In this document: in pieces, positions 19,131 through 26,763 of the stretch
Numbering within the stretch: the stretch's first letter is position 1
Layout: the number at the start of each line of letters is the position of its first letter
Program-made: the position numbers and the translations under genes
The notes under the pieces: generated by a model
Database searches by the model: none
The model's input: the letters and a program-made list of their open reading frames with translations, nothing else
Told to the model about the DNA's origin: nothing
Assembly: GCA_046316615.1 (NCBI GenBank)
Contig: JBKDAN010000007.1
Location: 45,365-109,364, forward strand
Direction of reading: 5' to 3'
Origin: BJHL01 sp040378885
Lineage (GTDB): Bacteria > Planctomycetota > Phycisphaerae > Phycisphaerales > UBA1924
DNA: 64,000 bases

Positions 19131-19264
19131 GGGTTGTCTCCGTGAAGATGGTTGTTCCGCAAGTGCGGGCCGCACGAAACGCGTGGGCCCGCCACCTCAG
19201 GTGCCAGAATGAACTCGTGGAACAAGCATGAGACCAGTCTATCTTGAATTGCCCCGCTGTGAAG

Positions 19265-19299
19265 AGGTTTGTACGAGAAACACACAAGGTTTGTACGAG
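19265..19299. repeat. 13-bp direct repeat in the EF-G-like / PEP-CTERM divergent region
   Basis: AGGTTTGTACGAG occurs at 19265-19277 and again at 19287-19299, starts 22 bp apart (two helical turns). The position in the 315-bp divergent intergenic region suits a regulator-binding site; no regulator is identified. Confidence 0.6.
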
Positions 19300-19337
19300 G
19301 TTCGCATATTTTGTCCTGTGGGTGGCGCAGCTCCGGC

Positions 19338-19363
19338 ATGCGGAAAACAAAGTCCGCATTTTG
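19338..19363 (+). terminator. Hairpin with T run in the 5' region of the PEP-CTERM gene
   Basis: ATGCGGA (19338-19344) and TCCGCAT (19353-19359) flank an eight-base loop and are followed by TTTT. It lies about 85 bp before the start of the downstream gene, so it would act as an attenuator-like or mRNA 5' structure rather than end a known gene. Confidence 0.4.
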
Positions 19364-19445
19364 CTGGCATCATGCCCTGTTTGTGTCATATTTGCCTTGC
19401 CGCGGCCTTCTGCCGCGCGATATGCCTTTGCCGAAAGGGGCTTCC

Positions 19446-20204
19446 ATGCGTGGTGCACAACTGATCGTTCTCGCGGCTGCCAGTGCGGCCCTGCTCGCAG
19501 CGACTTCCGCGGCTCAGGCCGTGCTGGTCATCAATTCGCAGCAGTTTGTGTTCTCCGCGCCCGCAGCCTTTGGCGGCACGCAGACGTTCAACCCCGTCGC
19601 GGGCACCAACTTCGATCAGACCTTCGGCCCCACCACGCAAGTCGTGACGTACGTCGGCTCGCTTTCGCCCAACCCGGGCACGGCCGAGGCCACCATCAGC
19701 CACAACTACTTCGCACGCGGCGGCGCAACCTTCACGCCCAACTCGTTCACGCTCTTCGCACGCGCTGAGTACTCCGCCACGCGCATCAACATCCCGCCCG
19801 CCGACTACGGCCCGGTCGGCGGCCAATCCTCGATTCAGATCAACACGACGTTCACGCTGCTGCAGGCTTCAACCATCTCTCTCGAAACCCGCCTGCTGAC
19901 TGGCTCATCCAATCTCAACAACTGGTTCTTCGACTCGGGAACCACCCGTGTGCTCAATGCCAGTAACGTACAAGTCGCCGTGACCGGCGTGGGCCAACCG
20001 CGTCCGCTCGAGTTCTCGCTCGCGGCAGGCCAGTACACCATCTCGCAGCGCGTGTGGGCAGGTTACATCGGGGCGTTCCTGCCCACCGACGGCAACGCCT
20101 TCTCCGATTACTTCCTCCGTGTGATCGTGCCCGCACCCAGCGCACTCGCCGCGACCGGTTTCGCAGCCCTCTTCGCGACCCGCCGTCGTCGGCATCGCGC
20201 CTAA
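19446..20204 (+). CDS. Secreted protein with PEP-CTERM-like sorting tail
   Basis: 252 residues from ATG 19446 (AAAGGGG just upstream). A signal peptide ends at about residue 24 (LLAATSAAQA). The body is a beta-rich, Asn/Thr-rich extracellular domain with no recognised family. The C-terminus VPAPSALAATGFAALFATRRRRHRA has the three parts of an exosortase signal: a short Pro motif, a hydrophobic span and an Arg cluster. The motif is VPAPS instead of canonical V-P-E-P, as in many planctomycete examples. Probably processed by an exosortase/archaeosortase-like enzyme and sent to the surface. It is followed by a second such gene 68 bp on. Confidence 0.8.
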   Translation: MRGAQLIVLAAASAALLAATSAAQAVLVINSQQFVFSAPAAFGGTQTFNPVAGTNFDQTFGPTTQVVTYVGSLSPNPGTAEATISHNYFARGGATFTPNSFTLFARAEYSATRINIPPADYGPVGGQSSIQINTTFTLLQASTISLETRLLTGSSNLNNWFFDSGTTRVLNASNVQVAVTGVGQPRPLEFSLAAGQYTISQRVWAGYIGAFLPTDGNAFSDYFLRVIVPAPSALAATGFAALFATRRRRHRA

Positions 20205-20272
20205 GGCGCGAGTCACCATCGCCGTTTCTCCAAGCCATTCATTGAACCAGTGCAAAGAACTCAGGGGCCATC

Positions 20273-20986
20273 ATGAAGACTCAGCGTGTGTTGTCAGTTG
20301 TCATCGCATCAATCTGTTTCGCATCACCGGTGCTCGCCGGCTTTGTCGATGCTTCCGTCACCTCCACCCGCCTGCGTGCACGCCTCGGCAGCGCAGGCTC
20401 GCTCCTCGAAGCACCCAACTCTTCTGGTTTCACGCTCGGCACGCCGGGCGTTGCGTCATCGCTCACTTCGCAGCTTGGTTCCTTCTCGCTGCAGCCTTGG
20501 GCCCTCAGCGGCGTGCACGCCAGCACCGGGCTCGTTTCCACGCCCACAACCCAATCGCCACTCGAGCCGCTCGCAACATACGAGAGCGTCACCGACTTCA
20601 GCCTGCGAAGCGACATCGGCACGCTCTCGCGATTCCAAGTTGACCGTAGCGTCACGCTCACGGGCGATCAGAACATCGTGACAAGTGGCCTTGTCGAACT
20701 CCGCATCATCTCCGAAGGCGTCCTGCAGATCTTGCAGTTCCAGCCCTTCGCCATCACATCAGGATCAACCAACGCCTCCTACGTCTTCGACTACTTTCTG
20801 CCCGCCAACCAAACGCACACCTTCCGCTTCACCATCTCAGGCGACATCCGCGGCCAGACGCTCGGGCAGCCCGCATCCACCGCATTCACCGATGACTTCC
20901 GCTTCAGTGCGACAGTCATCCCCGCCCCCGCATCCGCGTGCGGCCTGCTGGCGTGTGCCGCCTTCGCAGCCCGCCGCCGCCGCTGA
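20273..20986 (+). CDS. Second secreted protein with PEP-CTERM-like sorting tail
   Basis: 237 residues, with AGGGG before the ATG. The signal peptide ends near residue 22 (SICFASPVLA). The mature part is beta-rich (YVFDYFLPANQTHTFRFTISGDI) without a family I recognise. The tail VIPAPASACGLLACAAFAARRRR is a variant PEP-CTERM: Pro motif IPAPAS, short hydrophobic span and four Arg. The architecture and position match the preceding gene, but the bodies do not look like close duplicates. Probably a surface or matrix protein. Confidence 0.78.
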   Translation: MKTQRVLSVVIASICFASPVLAGFVDASVTSTRLRARLGSAGSLLEAPNSSGFTLGTPGVASSLTSQLGSFSLQPWALSGVHASTGLVSTPTTQSPLEPLATYESVTDFSLRSDIGTLSRFQVDRSVTLTGDQNIVTSGLVELRIISEGVLQILQFQPFAITSGSTNASYVFDYFLPANQTHTFRFTISGDIRGQTLGQPASTAFTDDFRFSATVIPAPASACGLLACAAFAARRRR

Positions 20987-21060
20987 TCCTCACGCCAACG
21001 CACGAGCCGCACATTCCCCGCTGCCAACCTCCCGCCACACGCGCGTACCGTTGCGCCCTT

Positions 21061-22851
21061 ATGGCTCTCTCGCACGTCACGCGTTTTGCTCCCAGTCCCA
21101 CCGGTCACCTGCACATCGGCGGCGCACGCACCGCGCTCTTCTGCTGGGCTTTCGCCAAGCGAAATAGTGGGGGTGGTGCGAGTGGCAAGTTCCTCCTCCG
21201 CATCGAAGACACCGACGCCGCTCGCAGCAGCGATGAATCCGCTCGCGGCATCATGGAAGATCTCGCGTGGCTCGGCATCGACTGGGACGAAGGCCCCACG
21301 CTCAAGTACACCGAAAGCGGCACCACGCGCACCATCGGCGGCGACCCCCGCGGCGTCGGCCCGTTCTTCCAGGCCCAGCGGCTGGCGCGATACAACGCCG
21401 CCATCATGCAGCTGGTGGAACAAGGCAAGGCCTACCCCGCCTTCGAAACCAGCGAAGAGCTTGAAGCCGCGCGCAAGGCCGCCGTCGCCGCCAAGCAGAC
21501 CTATCGCTACGACCGCGCCAGCTACAACAAGATTCCCGATATTGCCGAGCGCATCCGCCGCATGCAAAGCGGCGAGCCGCACGTGGTGCGTTTCTTCGCG
21601 CCTGCCGAAGCCATCGTCGTGCGCGATGATGTGCTGGGCGATGTCAAGATCGCCGCGGGCGAGCTCGATGACTTTGTCATCCGCAAGCAAGACGGCCTGC
21701 CCACGTACCACTTCGCGGTCGTCTGCGATGATGAAGCCATGGGCGTCACGCACGTGCTGCGGGCCCAGGAACATTTGGCAAATACGCCGCGTCACGTCGC
21801 CCTGCAACAGGCCCTCAACTATCGCACGCCCGCGTACGCCCACATGCCGCTCATCTTCAATGTCGACGGCACCAAGATGAGCAAGCGCGACAAAGCCAAG
21901 ACCGCCCGCAAGGCGCTCAAAGACGCCATGGCCAAAAACGGCCCCGACTACATCGCAGCCGTGTGCGCCGGCACCCAGCTTGACGAGAAAACGCTCAAAG
22001 ACTTCCTCGCTGCCGAAAACGACAGCATCGACACCGCGCAGAAGATCGCGGCCTTCCTCAAAATCACGCTGCCCGAAATCGAAGTCGCCGACTTCCGCAG
22101 CAGCGGCTACCTGCCCGAAGCCATCCTGTGCTACGTCGCGCTCCTGGGCTGGAATCCCGGCCTGAAATTGCCCGATGGCAAAGACCGCGAGAAGTTCACG
22201 CTGCGCGAAATCGGCGAGCTCTTCTCGCTCGACCGCATCGGCAAGACCAATAGCAAGTTCGACCGCGCCAAGCTGCTCTCCTTCAACGCCGACTACCTCG
22301 CCCAAATGACCGACGAGCAGTTCGCGCAGCGCTGGTGGAACTGGTGCAATGAAGAGTTGGCCGCCAACGACCCTGCAACCAATCCAGCCAACGCCGACAT
22401 CGCCGCCCTCGTGCGCACCTTCCGCAGCGGCGACACATTCTCGCCTGCGCTCGTCGTTCTCGCCCGCGCCGTCAAGCCGCGTGCCAAGACCTTCCGCGAT
22501 GCCATCAAGTCCAGCCGCTTCGCGCTCGTGTCAGACGCCGACGTCGCCGCGCAGTTCGCCGCTGACCCCGCCCCGCGCGAGAAGAACCTGCTGGCCAACA
22601 ACCAGCAAGGCCTCACGCTGCTGCGCGAGTTCCTGCCCATCCTCGAAGCCCACACCCCGTGGACCGGCGAAACCCTCCACGCCGCGCTCGAACAGTTCGC
22701 CAAAGCCAAAGCCCTCGCCAACCCCGGCCCCATCGCCCAGGCCCTCCGCGTCGCCTTGACCGGCACCGGCGTGACGCCCGGCATGACCGAAACGCTGGAA
22801 CTGATCGGCCGCGACACGGTGCTGCGCCGCGTGCGTGCAGTGCTCGCGTGA
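21061..22851 (+). CDS. gltX: Glutamyl-tRNA synthetase (with insertions)
   Basis: Charges tRNA-Glu (and possibly tRNA-Gln where the amidotransferase route is used). 596 residues from ATG 21061, against about 470-490 usually. The class I signatures are intact: FAPSPTGHLHIGG with HIGG at 18-21, and KMSKR at 272-276. The extra length comes from several insertions. One is at about 34-43 in the nucleotide-binding half. Another is at about 83-100 (ESGTTRTIGGDPRGVG). A large one, about 60 residues, lies between KMSKR and the conserved GYLPEAILCYVALLGWNPG block. The C-terminal anticodon-binding helices are present. Cytoplasmic housekeeping enzyme; upstream frame to 20938 is not used. Confidence 0.93.
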   Translation: MALSHVTRFAPSPTGHLHIGGARTALFCWAFAKRNSGGGASGKFLLRIEDTDAARSSDESARGIMEDLAWLGIDWDEGPTLKYTESGTTRTIGGDPRGVGPFFQAQRLARYNAAIMQLVEQGKAYPAFETSEELEAARKAAVAAKQTYRYDRASYNKIPDIAERIRRMQSGEPHVVRFFAPAEAIVVRDDVLGDVKIAAGELDDFVIRKQDGLPTYHFAVVCDDEAMGVTHVLRAQEHLANTPRHVALQQALNYRTPAYAHMPLIFNVDGTKMSKRDKAKTARKALKDAMAKNGPDYIAAVCAGTQLDEKTLKDFLAAENDSIDTAQKIAAFLKITLPEIEVADFRSSGYLPEAILCYVALLGWNPGLKLPDGKDREKFTLREIGELFSLDRIGKTNSKFDRAKLLSFNADYLAQMTDEQFAQRWWNWCNEELAANDPATNPANADIAALVRTFRSGDTFSPALVVLARAVKPRAKTFRDAIKSSRFALVSDADVAAQFAADPAPREKNLLANNQQGLTLLREFLPILEAHTPWTGETLHAALEQFAKAKALANPGPIAQALRVALTGTGVTPGMTETLELIGRDTVLRRVRAVLA

Positions 22852-22856
22852 AGACA

Positions 22857-22936
22857 GGTTCACCACAAAGACGCAAAGAGCACGAAGGAAGGCAGGAAAG
22901 GCAGGGTTCACCGCGGAGATCGCGGAGGACGCGGAG
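22857..22936. repeat. Degenerate tandem intergenic repeat after gltX
   Basis: Two related units both begin GGTTCACC (22857 and 22905). The first continues as short AAAGACGC/AAAGAGCACG-type units and the second as GGAGATCGC/GGAGGACGC units, each with a period near 9. This resembles dispersed short-period intergenic repeats rather than coding sequence. Confidence 0.6.
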
Positions 22937-22974
22937 ATGGTGGGGGAGTTGTGCGTGCGGAATGCGCCAAGCGG

Positions 22975-24486
22975 CTACAGCTTGCTAATTGTCTCGAGAC
23001 CGGGCGCGAACATTGGGTGAACTGCGAAGTAAGCCGTATCGGATATTGGCCCGTCTTGGTCTCGGTCGTACTGGCGAGGCGCTGAGGTGCGAGACTCCTT
23101 GTACAGCAGAAAACCGACCGTGAGCAGGATTTCTGCGAGGCCTTTAGGGTCATCCATGTAGCCGCCAGCCCACTGAACTCTCTTTCCACGCGCGTTGCCC
23201 TCTTGCACGTCGGACGCCAAGTCAAACGCGACGTTTCGGATTCGTTCCAGAGAAAACTCCGTGTGCTGGCCCCGAAAACACTTAGCAACTTCGTCGAGGT
23301 TGCTGTAGCCCGTGCGATGCACGCTCGCGAGATTCTCGAGAGCCTCCTTTGTCATCTGGTGAATTGCAAGTCGCAGTGAGTTTTCAGAAACTCGACGTTC
23401 GCCTTCAGACTTCGAGATGTTGAGCGCGAGGTAGGCCAGTCGCATCAGTTCTCGCGGCAGACCGAGTGTGTGATTAGCCATTTTCGGAAAGGCGCCCGCC
23501 GGAAACATGTTCGCAAACACGTCGCCAGGCTCACAGTGAAAAACGCTTGCGATTCGCCGCTCAAGCATCGCCTGTACGTCATTTCGTGACCAACGAACTT
23601 CGCAGACCTTCTCGCGAAACTTGTCCTTGTCAGGAATGGGGATGTTCGACAGAATCGAGTCGCGAAGCGAGACGCAGAACTTCATGTGCGGTGGTCGACT
23701 CATTCTCGCTGCGGCGTTCATTAGCGCGGCTAGGAACTGTTGCTGGACCAGCGAGTTGTCCCAGTAACTGTCAAGATCGTCGATCAAAATGTAGTAGTTG
23801 CGTGAGATGCGGTTTGGCAGATCCTTTGCGACTTTCGCAATCAATTGCAGAAGAGCGAAGGGATTGCCTTTACTGTTGTCGTGGCGTAGTTCCGCGCGGG
23901 CAGACACTGACGCTCCCTCAAGTTCACCTGCAAGCTCAATCGACTGAATCAGGTTGATGATCCGAGTCGAGAGCGGCTGGTGATTCCGGTCGGCTTCATC
24001 CGCCAACTGGCGAAGAAGCTTTGCCTCTTTTGACTCCCGCATGTCGTCGAATATGACCGCCATCCAGTCGTCAAACTTGCTGTACGCCTGTCGCTCCTTG
24101 CGCAATACTTCAATGCATATGACGTATTCCCACGCTGCGCGAAACAGAAACGCGATTTTGTCTGGATCGCTGATGAATGGCGCGGAAGTTTGCGGAACAT
24201 TGATTGACGCAAACGCCAGGTCGTCTGGAGTCACCAAGATCACGTGAGCCAGCGGCGGCTTGTTGTGGGCGACCATTTGGAGTACGGCCGACTTTCCTAC
24301 GCCCTTGGGTCCGACGAATACGCAAGCCGGATCGTTCACATCGATTGCTCGGTCTAGGAAACGCTCGCGACCGACGTAGCAGTTCTTTAGCAGCTTATCG
24401 TTCTCGGCGACGATCGCGCTTAGTTCGGACAAGGTTCGACCGGATCGAAGACGCAGGAAGTCGCGATCGCCGTTGGTTTTCGCCAT
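22975..24486 (-). CDS. P-loop ATPase, Sll1717-like (STAND-type), accessory
   Basis: 503 residues from ATG 24486, with CGGAG about seven bases before it. Walker A is GPKGVGKS at 59-66 and Walker B ILIDDLD at 233-239, followed by a sensor-like FCVSLRDSI. The C-terminal half is helical, with a winged-helix-like stretch around FPKMANHTLGLPRELMRLAYLAL. The overall plan (AENDKLLKNCYVGRERFLD leader, P-loop, KAP/STAND-like core) fits the uncharacterised Sll1717 family of single-gene ATPases. Codon use and GC are visibly lower than in neighbouring housekeeping genes, which suggests transfer. No effector gene is adjacent. A role in defence or stress signalling is only a guess. Confidence 0.72.
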   Translation of the reverse strand: MAKTNGDRDFLRLRSGRTLSELSAIVAENDKLLKNCYVGRERFLDRAIDVNDPACVFVGPKGVGKSAVLQMVAHNKPPLAHVILVTPDDLAFASINVPQTSAPFISDPDKIAFLFRAAWEYVICIEVLRKERQAYSKFDDWMAVIFDDMRESKEAKLLRQLADEADRNHQPLSTRIINLIQSIELAGELEGASVSARAELRHDNSKGNPFALLQLIAKVAKDLPNRISRNYYILIDDLDSYWDNSLVQQQFLAALMNAAARMSRPPHMKFCVSLRDSILSNIPIPDKDKFREKVCEVRWSRNDVQAMLERRIASVFHCEPGDVFANMFPAGAFPKMANHTLGLPRELMRLAYLALNISKSEGERRVSENSLRLAIHQMTKEALENLASVHRTGYSNLDEVAKCFRGQHTEFSLERIRNVAFDLASDVQEGNARGKRVQWAGGYMDDPKGLAEILLTVGFLLYKESRTSAPRQYDRDQDGPISDTAYFAVHPMFAPGLETISKL

Positions 24487-24686
24487 TTGTCACTCCGAAG
24501 GAAGATCTGAAAGATGAAAGGATACCGCGTCGAGTGGCGCTGTGCCTAGGCGCTACTGGGTCCCGTTGCGTGCCGCTAGTCCTCGCCAGCAGAGTTCATA
24601 GGTATAAGCAATCTCTCGCACAGGCGGGGTGTCGTGTCTACGCGCAAGAGACGACCCGCAGCTCTCCGCGTGGGCTACTTGCTTCG

Positions 24687-24902
24687 CTAACGCGTCATCC
24701 ATTTGACTAGCGAAACGCCGACAGCCGCCACGAGCAGCATTCCACCGCCATATAGAAGCACGTGGCCAATTCCGCCAAACAGCAGCTGCGAGCCGGTATG
24801 GCTGCGAGCCTTGCCGTTCTCGTCAAAGCCCGGTTCATTAGACTTTACCATTACGAATCCGAGGATGACCGCCAGTACGAGCCAAATAAAGAACTCAACC
24901 AT
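24687..24902 (-). CDS. Small two-helix membrane protein, unknown
   Basis: 71 residues from ATG 24902; the frame extends further upstream but loses protein character. Two hydrophobic segments (about 3-20, FFIWLVLAVILGFVMV, and about 45-66, IGHVLLYGGGMLLVAAVGV) flank a polar loop NEPGFDENGKARSHTG. No family is recognised. It lies 200 bp beyond the Sll1717-like ATPase start, same strand and upstream of it, so the two could share a transcript, although the gap is long. Confidence 0.5.
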   Translation of the reverse strand: MVEFFIWLVLAVILGFVMVKSNEPGFDENGKARSHTGSQLLFGGIGHVLLYGGGMLLVAAVGVSLVKWMTR

Positions 24903-25259
24903 GCCTCGAGTGTACCGGACTTGCAGGACACGAACGGCAACGACCGCGCACGAAGCGAGAGTGAGTGTCATATGCGGTGGATCGTCTGACTGCAGCGGGA
25001 TGGGGTGCCGGGGAAGGGCGGCAGCCCTTTCCGGCATCGGGCGACCTTTGGTGTCCGCGTGCGTGTGGCGGTCGGGGGGTCAGGCTTCTTCTCGCAGCGA
25101 GATGTTGAACAGCGCGGGCGGAGGCATCGGCTGGCGGCAGGTGGCACGACGTCAATGACGACCAGATGACGTGGCACAGCTGCCTGCTTTGAGGCCGCCT
25201 GTGTGTCTAGTCGCAGCGGGTGGTGCTTTCGCTGGTGAAGCAACGGCAATCCCAGCGTG

Positions 25260-25445
25260 TGTTGGTTCTGGCGTCGCTTTCGCTGTTGCGAGAATCGGTT
25301 TTGTTGGTGCGAGCGTCGATCTTGCAATTGCAAAACCTGTCCTTGGTGGTGCGAGCGGCGGTTTTGCAATTGCAAAACTGGTTTTTGTCGGTTCGAGCGG
25401 CGGTTTTGCAATTGCAAAACCGGATTTTGCAATTGCAAAACCAGT
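25260..25445. repeat. 42-bp repeat array built on the palindrome TTTTGCAATTGCAAAA
   Basis: The perfect 16-bp palindrome TTTTGCAATTGCAAAA occurs at 25362-25377, 25404-25419 and 25425-25440. A slightly shortened copy, with core TTGCAATTGCAA, is at 25322-25333. Steps are 42, 42 and 21 bp. Between palindromes lies a conserved GGTGCGAGCGGCGG-like segment. Degenerate units extend back to about 25260. The period is a multiple of three, so it reads as a 14-residue repeat (core FAIAKP) on both strands. Confidence 0.85.
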
Positions 25446-25667
25446 TTGTGTCGGTGCGAGATCGGCGGTGGTGGTGCGAGATTGGTTCTCGCGAGTGCGA
25501 GCGCGGGCGATGCGGGTGTGGTGTGCGGACGTGAAGTGGTGCGGGTGGTGCGGGTGGTGCGTGTGTGTGACGGGTGATAAGTGTCGGCGACGAGCAGTCG
25601 CGCGGGCGCGGACACACTTTTGATCATGGCGGGCGCGGCAAGCGGCGATGAGCGTGGCAGTCGGGAA

Positions 25668-25705
25668 GTGAGCAGGTGAGCAGGTGCAGAGGTGAGCAGG
25701 TGAAG
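25668..25705. repeat. 8-bp tandem repeat (GTGAGCAG)
   Basis: About four and a half units of GTGAGCAG with small variations, between the palindrome array and the Fn3-like gene. Confidence 0.7.
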
Positions 25706-25835
25706 AACGCGGGCGTGTGTCCCGCATGTCTTTCCTGCGGTACTCCGTCTCTTCGGTACGCCTGTACGTGGCTTTTCAGGTACTTCGCACTTCGCACGCA
25801 GGCACGCTGGCACTTCTCTGAGAAAGGACCGCCCC

Positions 25836-26516
25836 ATGAGTTCGATACCGTCTTCTCCTCGTTCGGCTGTGTATGACTGGTGTGAGGCCCGCGTCGATCC
25901 GTGGAGGACCAACGCTGTGAATATCGGTCTTGCGCCAGACGATGCCCTTGGATTCGCAACGTCGGTGACGACGTACGCCGCTGCGCTGAGCGAACAGAAC
26001 AAGGCCAAGGCCGCCTTGCAGGCCGCGACGCGCACGGTGAATGAGGCGTACACGACCATGCGCCGCAACATGACCGATGGCGTGACCGACATTCGTCAGT
26101 TCGCGCAGCGGCAGACCGATCCGAACGCGGTGTATGAACTGGCCCAGGTGCCGCCGCGCTCCGCCAGCGGCACCGCTCCGCCGCCGGGCCGCCCGTTTGA
26201 CTTCAGCGTGCAGCTGATTGATGACAGCGGCGCGGTGCAGCTGCGCTGGAAGTGCGAGAACCCGCGCGGCACGCAGGGCACGAGCTACATCATTCGTCGG
26301 CGCCTGCCCACCGAGACCGCGTTCAGCTTCATCGGCGTCACTGGCGAGAAGCGGTTTGTGGATTCGACGTTCGTCGCCGGCCCCGACAGCGTGGAATACA
26401 CCGTGCAGGCCCAGCGCGCGGACAGCGCGGGCCCGGTCTCCAGCATCTTCACCATCAACTTCGGCCTGCCCGGCGCAGGCCGCGTGCAGGTGACGGGCAC
26501 GCGGCAGGCGGCGTGA
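25836..26516 (+). CDS. Conserved hypothetical protein with helical N-domain and fibronectin type III-like C-domain
   Basis: 226 residues, AAAGGA at 25823-25828 before ATG. Residues about 15-105 are helical (DDALGFATSVTTYAAALSEQNKAKAALQAATRTVNEAY ...). After a Pro-rich hinge, residues about 120-215 form a single beta-sandwich in the Fn3 style (VQLRWKCENP ... TSYIIRRR ... VEYTVQAQRADSAGPVS). There is no signal peptide or membrane segment. Similar two-domain proteins occur in planctomycete genomes, often of unknown role. It is followed by a good terminator and is flanked by short-period repeats on both sides. Confidence 0.7.
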   Translation: MSSIPSSPRSAVYDWCEARVDPWRTNAVNIGLAPDDALGFATSVTTYAAALSEQNKAKAALQAATRTVNEAYTTMRRNMTDGVTDIRQFAQRQTDPNAVYELAQVPPRSASGTAPPPGRPFDFSVQLIDDSGAVQLRWKCENPRGTQGTSYIIRRRLPTETAFSFIGVTGEKRFVDSTFVAGPDSVEYTVQAQRADSAGPVSSIFTINFGLPGAGRVQVTGTRQAA

Positions 26517-26556
26517 GGATGAAGCTGGCAGCGTGAAGCTGACAGCGGACATGAAG

Positions 26557-26601
26557 AGAACGCGGGCCTGAGTTGGTGCTTGGGCCCGTGTTCTGTTTTT
26601 G
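26557..26601 (+). terminator. Rho-independent terminator of the Fn3-like gene
   Basis: AGAAC-G-CGGGCC (26557-26568) pairs with GGCCCG-T-GTTCT (26583-26594), 11 pairs with one internal G-T, followed by GTTTTT. Confidence 0.85.
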
Positions 26602-26671
26602 GATGGAGGATGCCGCGGCGGGTTCTGCGGTGCATCGCTTGTGTTCGCAGCGTGAATACAAGATGCAAGAG

Positions 26672-26690
26672 CGGCGTTGGAAACGCCGCA
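26672..26690. terminator. Perfect 8-bp hairpin beyond the sod stop
   Basis: GCGGCGTT and AACGCCGC with a three-base loop, 66 bp after the stop codon of the sod gene on the minus strand. No clear T run follows on either side, so termination is tentative. Confidence 0.45.
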
Positions 26691-26698
26691 CCACCCAA

Positions 26699-26763
26699 GG
26701 CACTCAGGCACTCAGGCACTTCGTCACTCCGGCACTCCGTCACTCCGTGACTTCGTCACTTCG
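26699..26763. repeat. Short-period (8-9 bp) repeat overlapping the sod stop codon
   Basis: About eight units of the kind GGCACTC / GTCACTCC / GTCACTTC in succession. The end of the array contains the TGA of the sod gene (26756-26758, minus strand) and its last Lys codon. The same kind of repeat occurs at 25735-25815, 35866-35925, 39894-39958 and 41362-41412. Confidence 0.75.

Larger units (their letters stand above)
24903..25835. other. 930-bp stretch without a convincing gene, rich in repeats
   Basis: Open frames exist on both strands (for example 25171-25623 plus and 25152-25727 minus), but all are low-complexity and owe their openness to the repeats. The stretch contains the 42-bp palindromic array, an 8-bp tandem repeat at 25668-25705 (GTGAGCAG units) and short-period repeats at 25735-25815. 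Segments at 25500-25570 are runs of GTG/TGC. I see no gene I can support. Confidence 0.55.

Noticed and set aside
17064..19145. 693-codon plus-strand frame
   Set aside because: Exact antisense of the EF-G-like gene; composition is the His/Arg/Leu-rich shadow typical of GC-rich coding DNA.
20791..22305. 504-codon minus-strand frame
   Set aside because: Shadow of gltX; no motif, and biased to residues expected from the antisense of a GC-rich gene.
25260..25445. CRISPR array
   Set aside because: Repeats are palindromic and nearly contiguous (21-42 bp steps), with conserved rather than unique spacers, and no cas genes are in the window.
25171..25623. 150-codon plus-strand frame with FAIAKP repeats
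   Set aside because: The palindromic repeat gives open frames with the same peptide on both strands and there is no ribosome-binding site, so I treat it as repeat DNA, not a gene.
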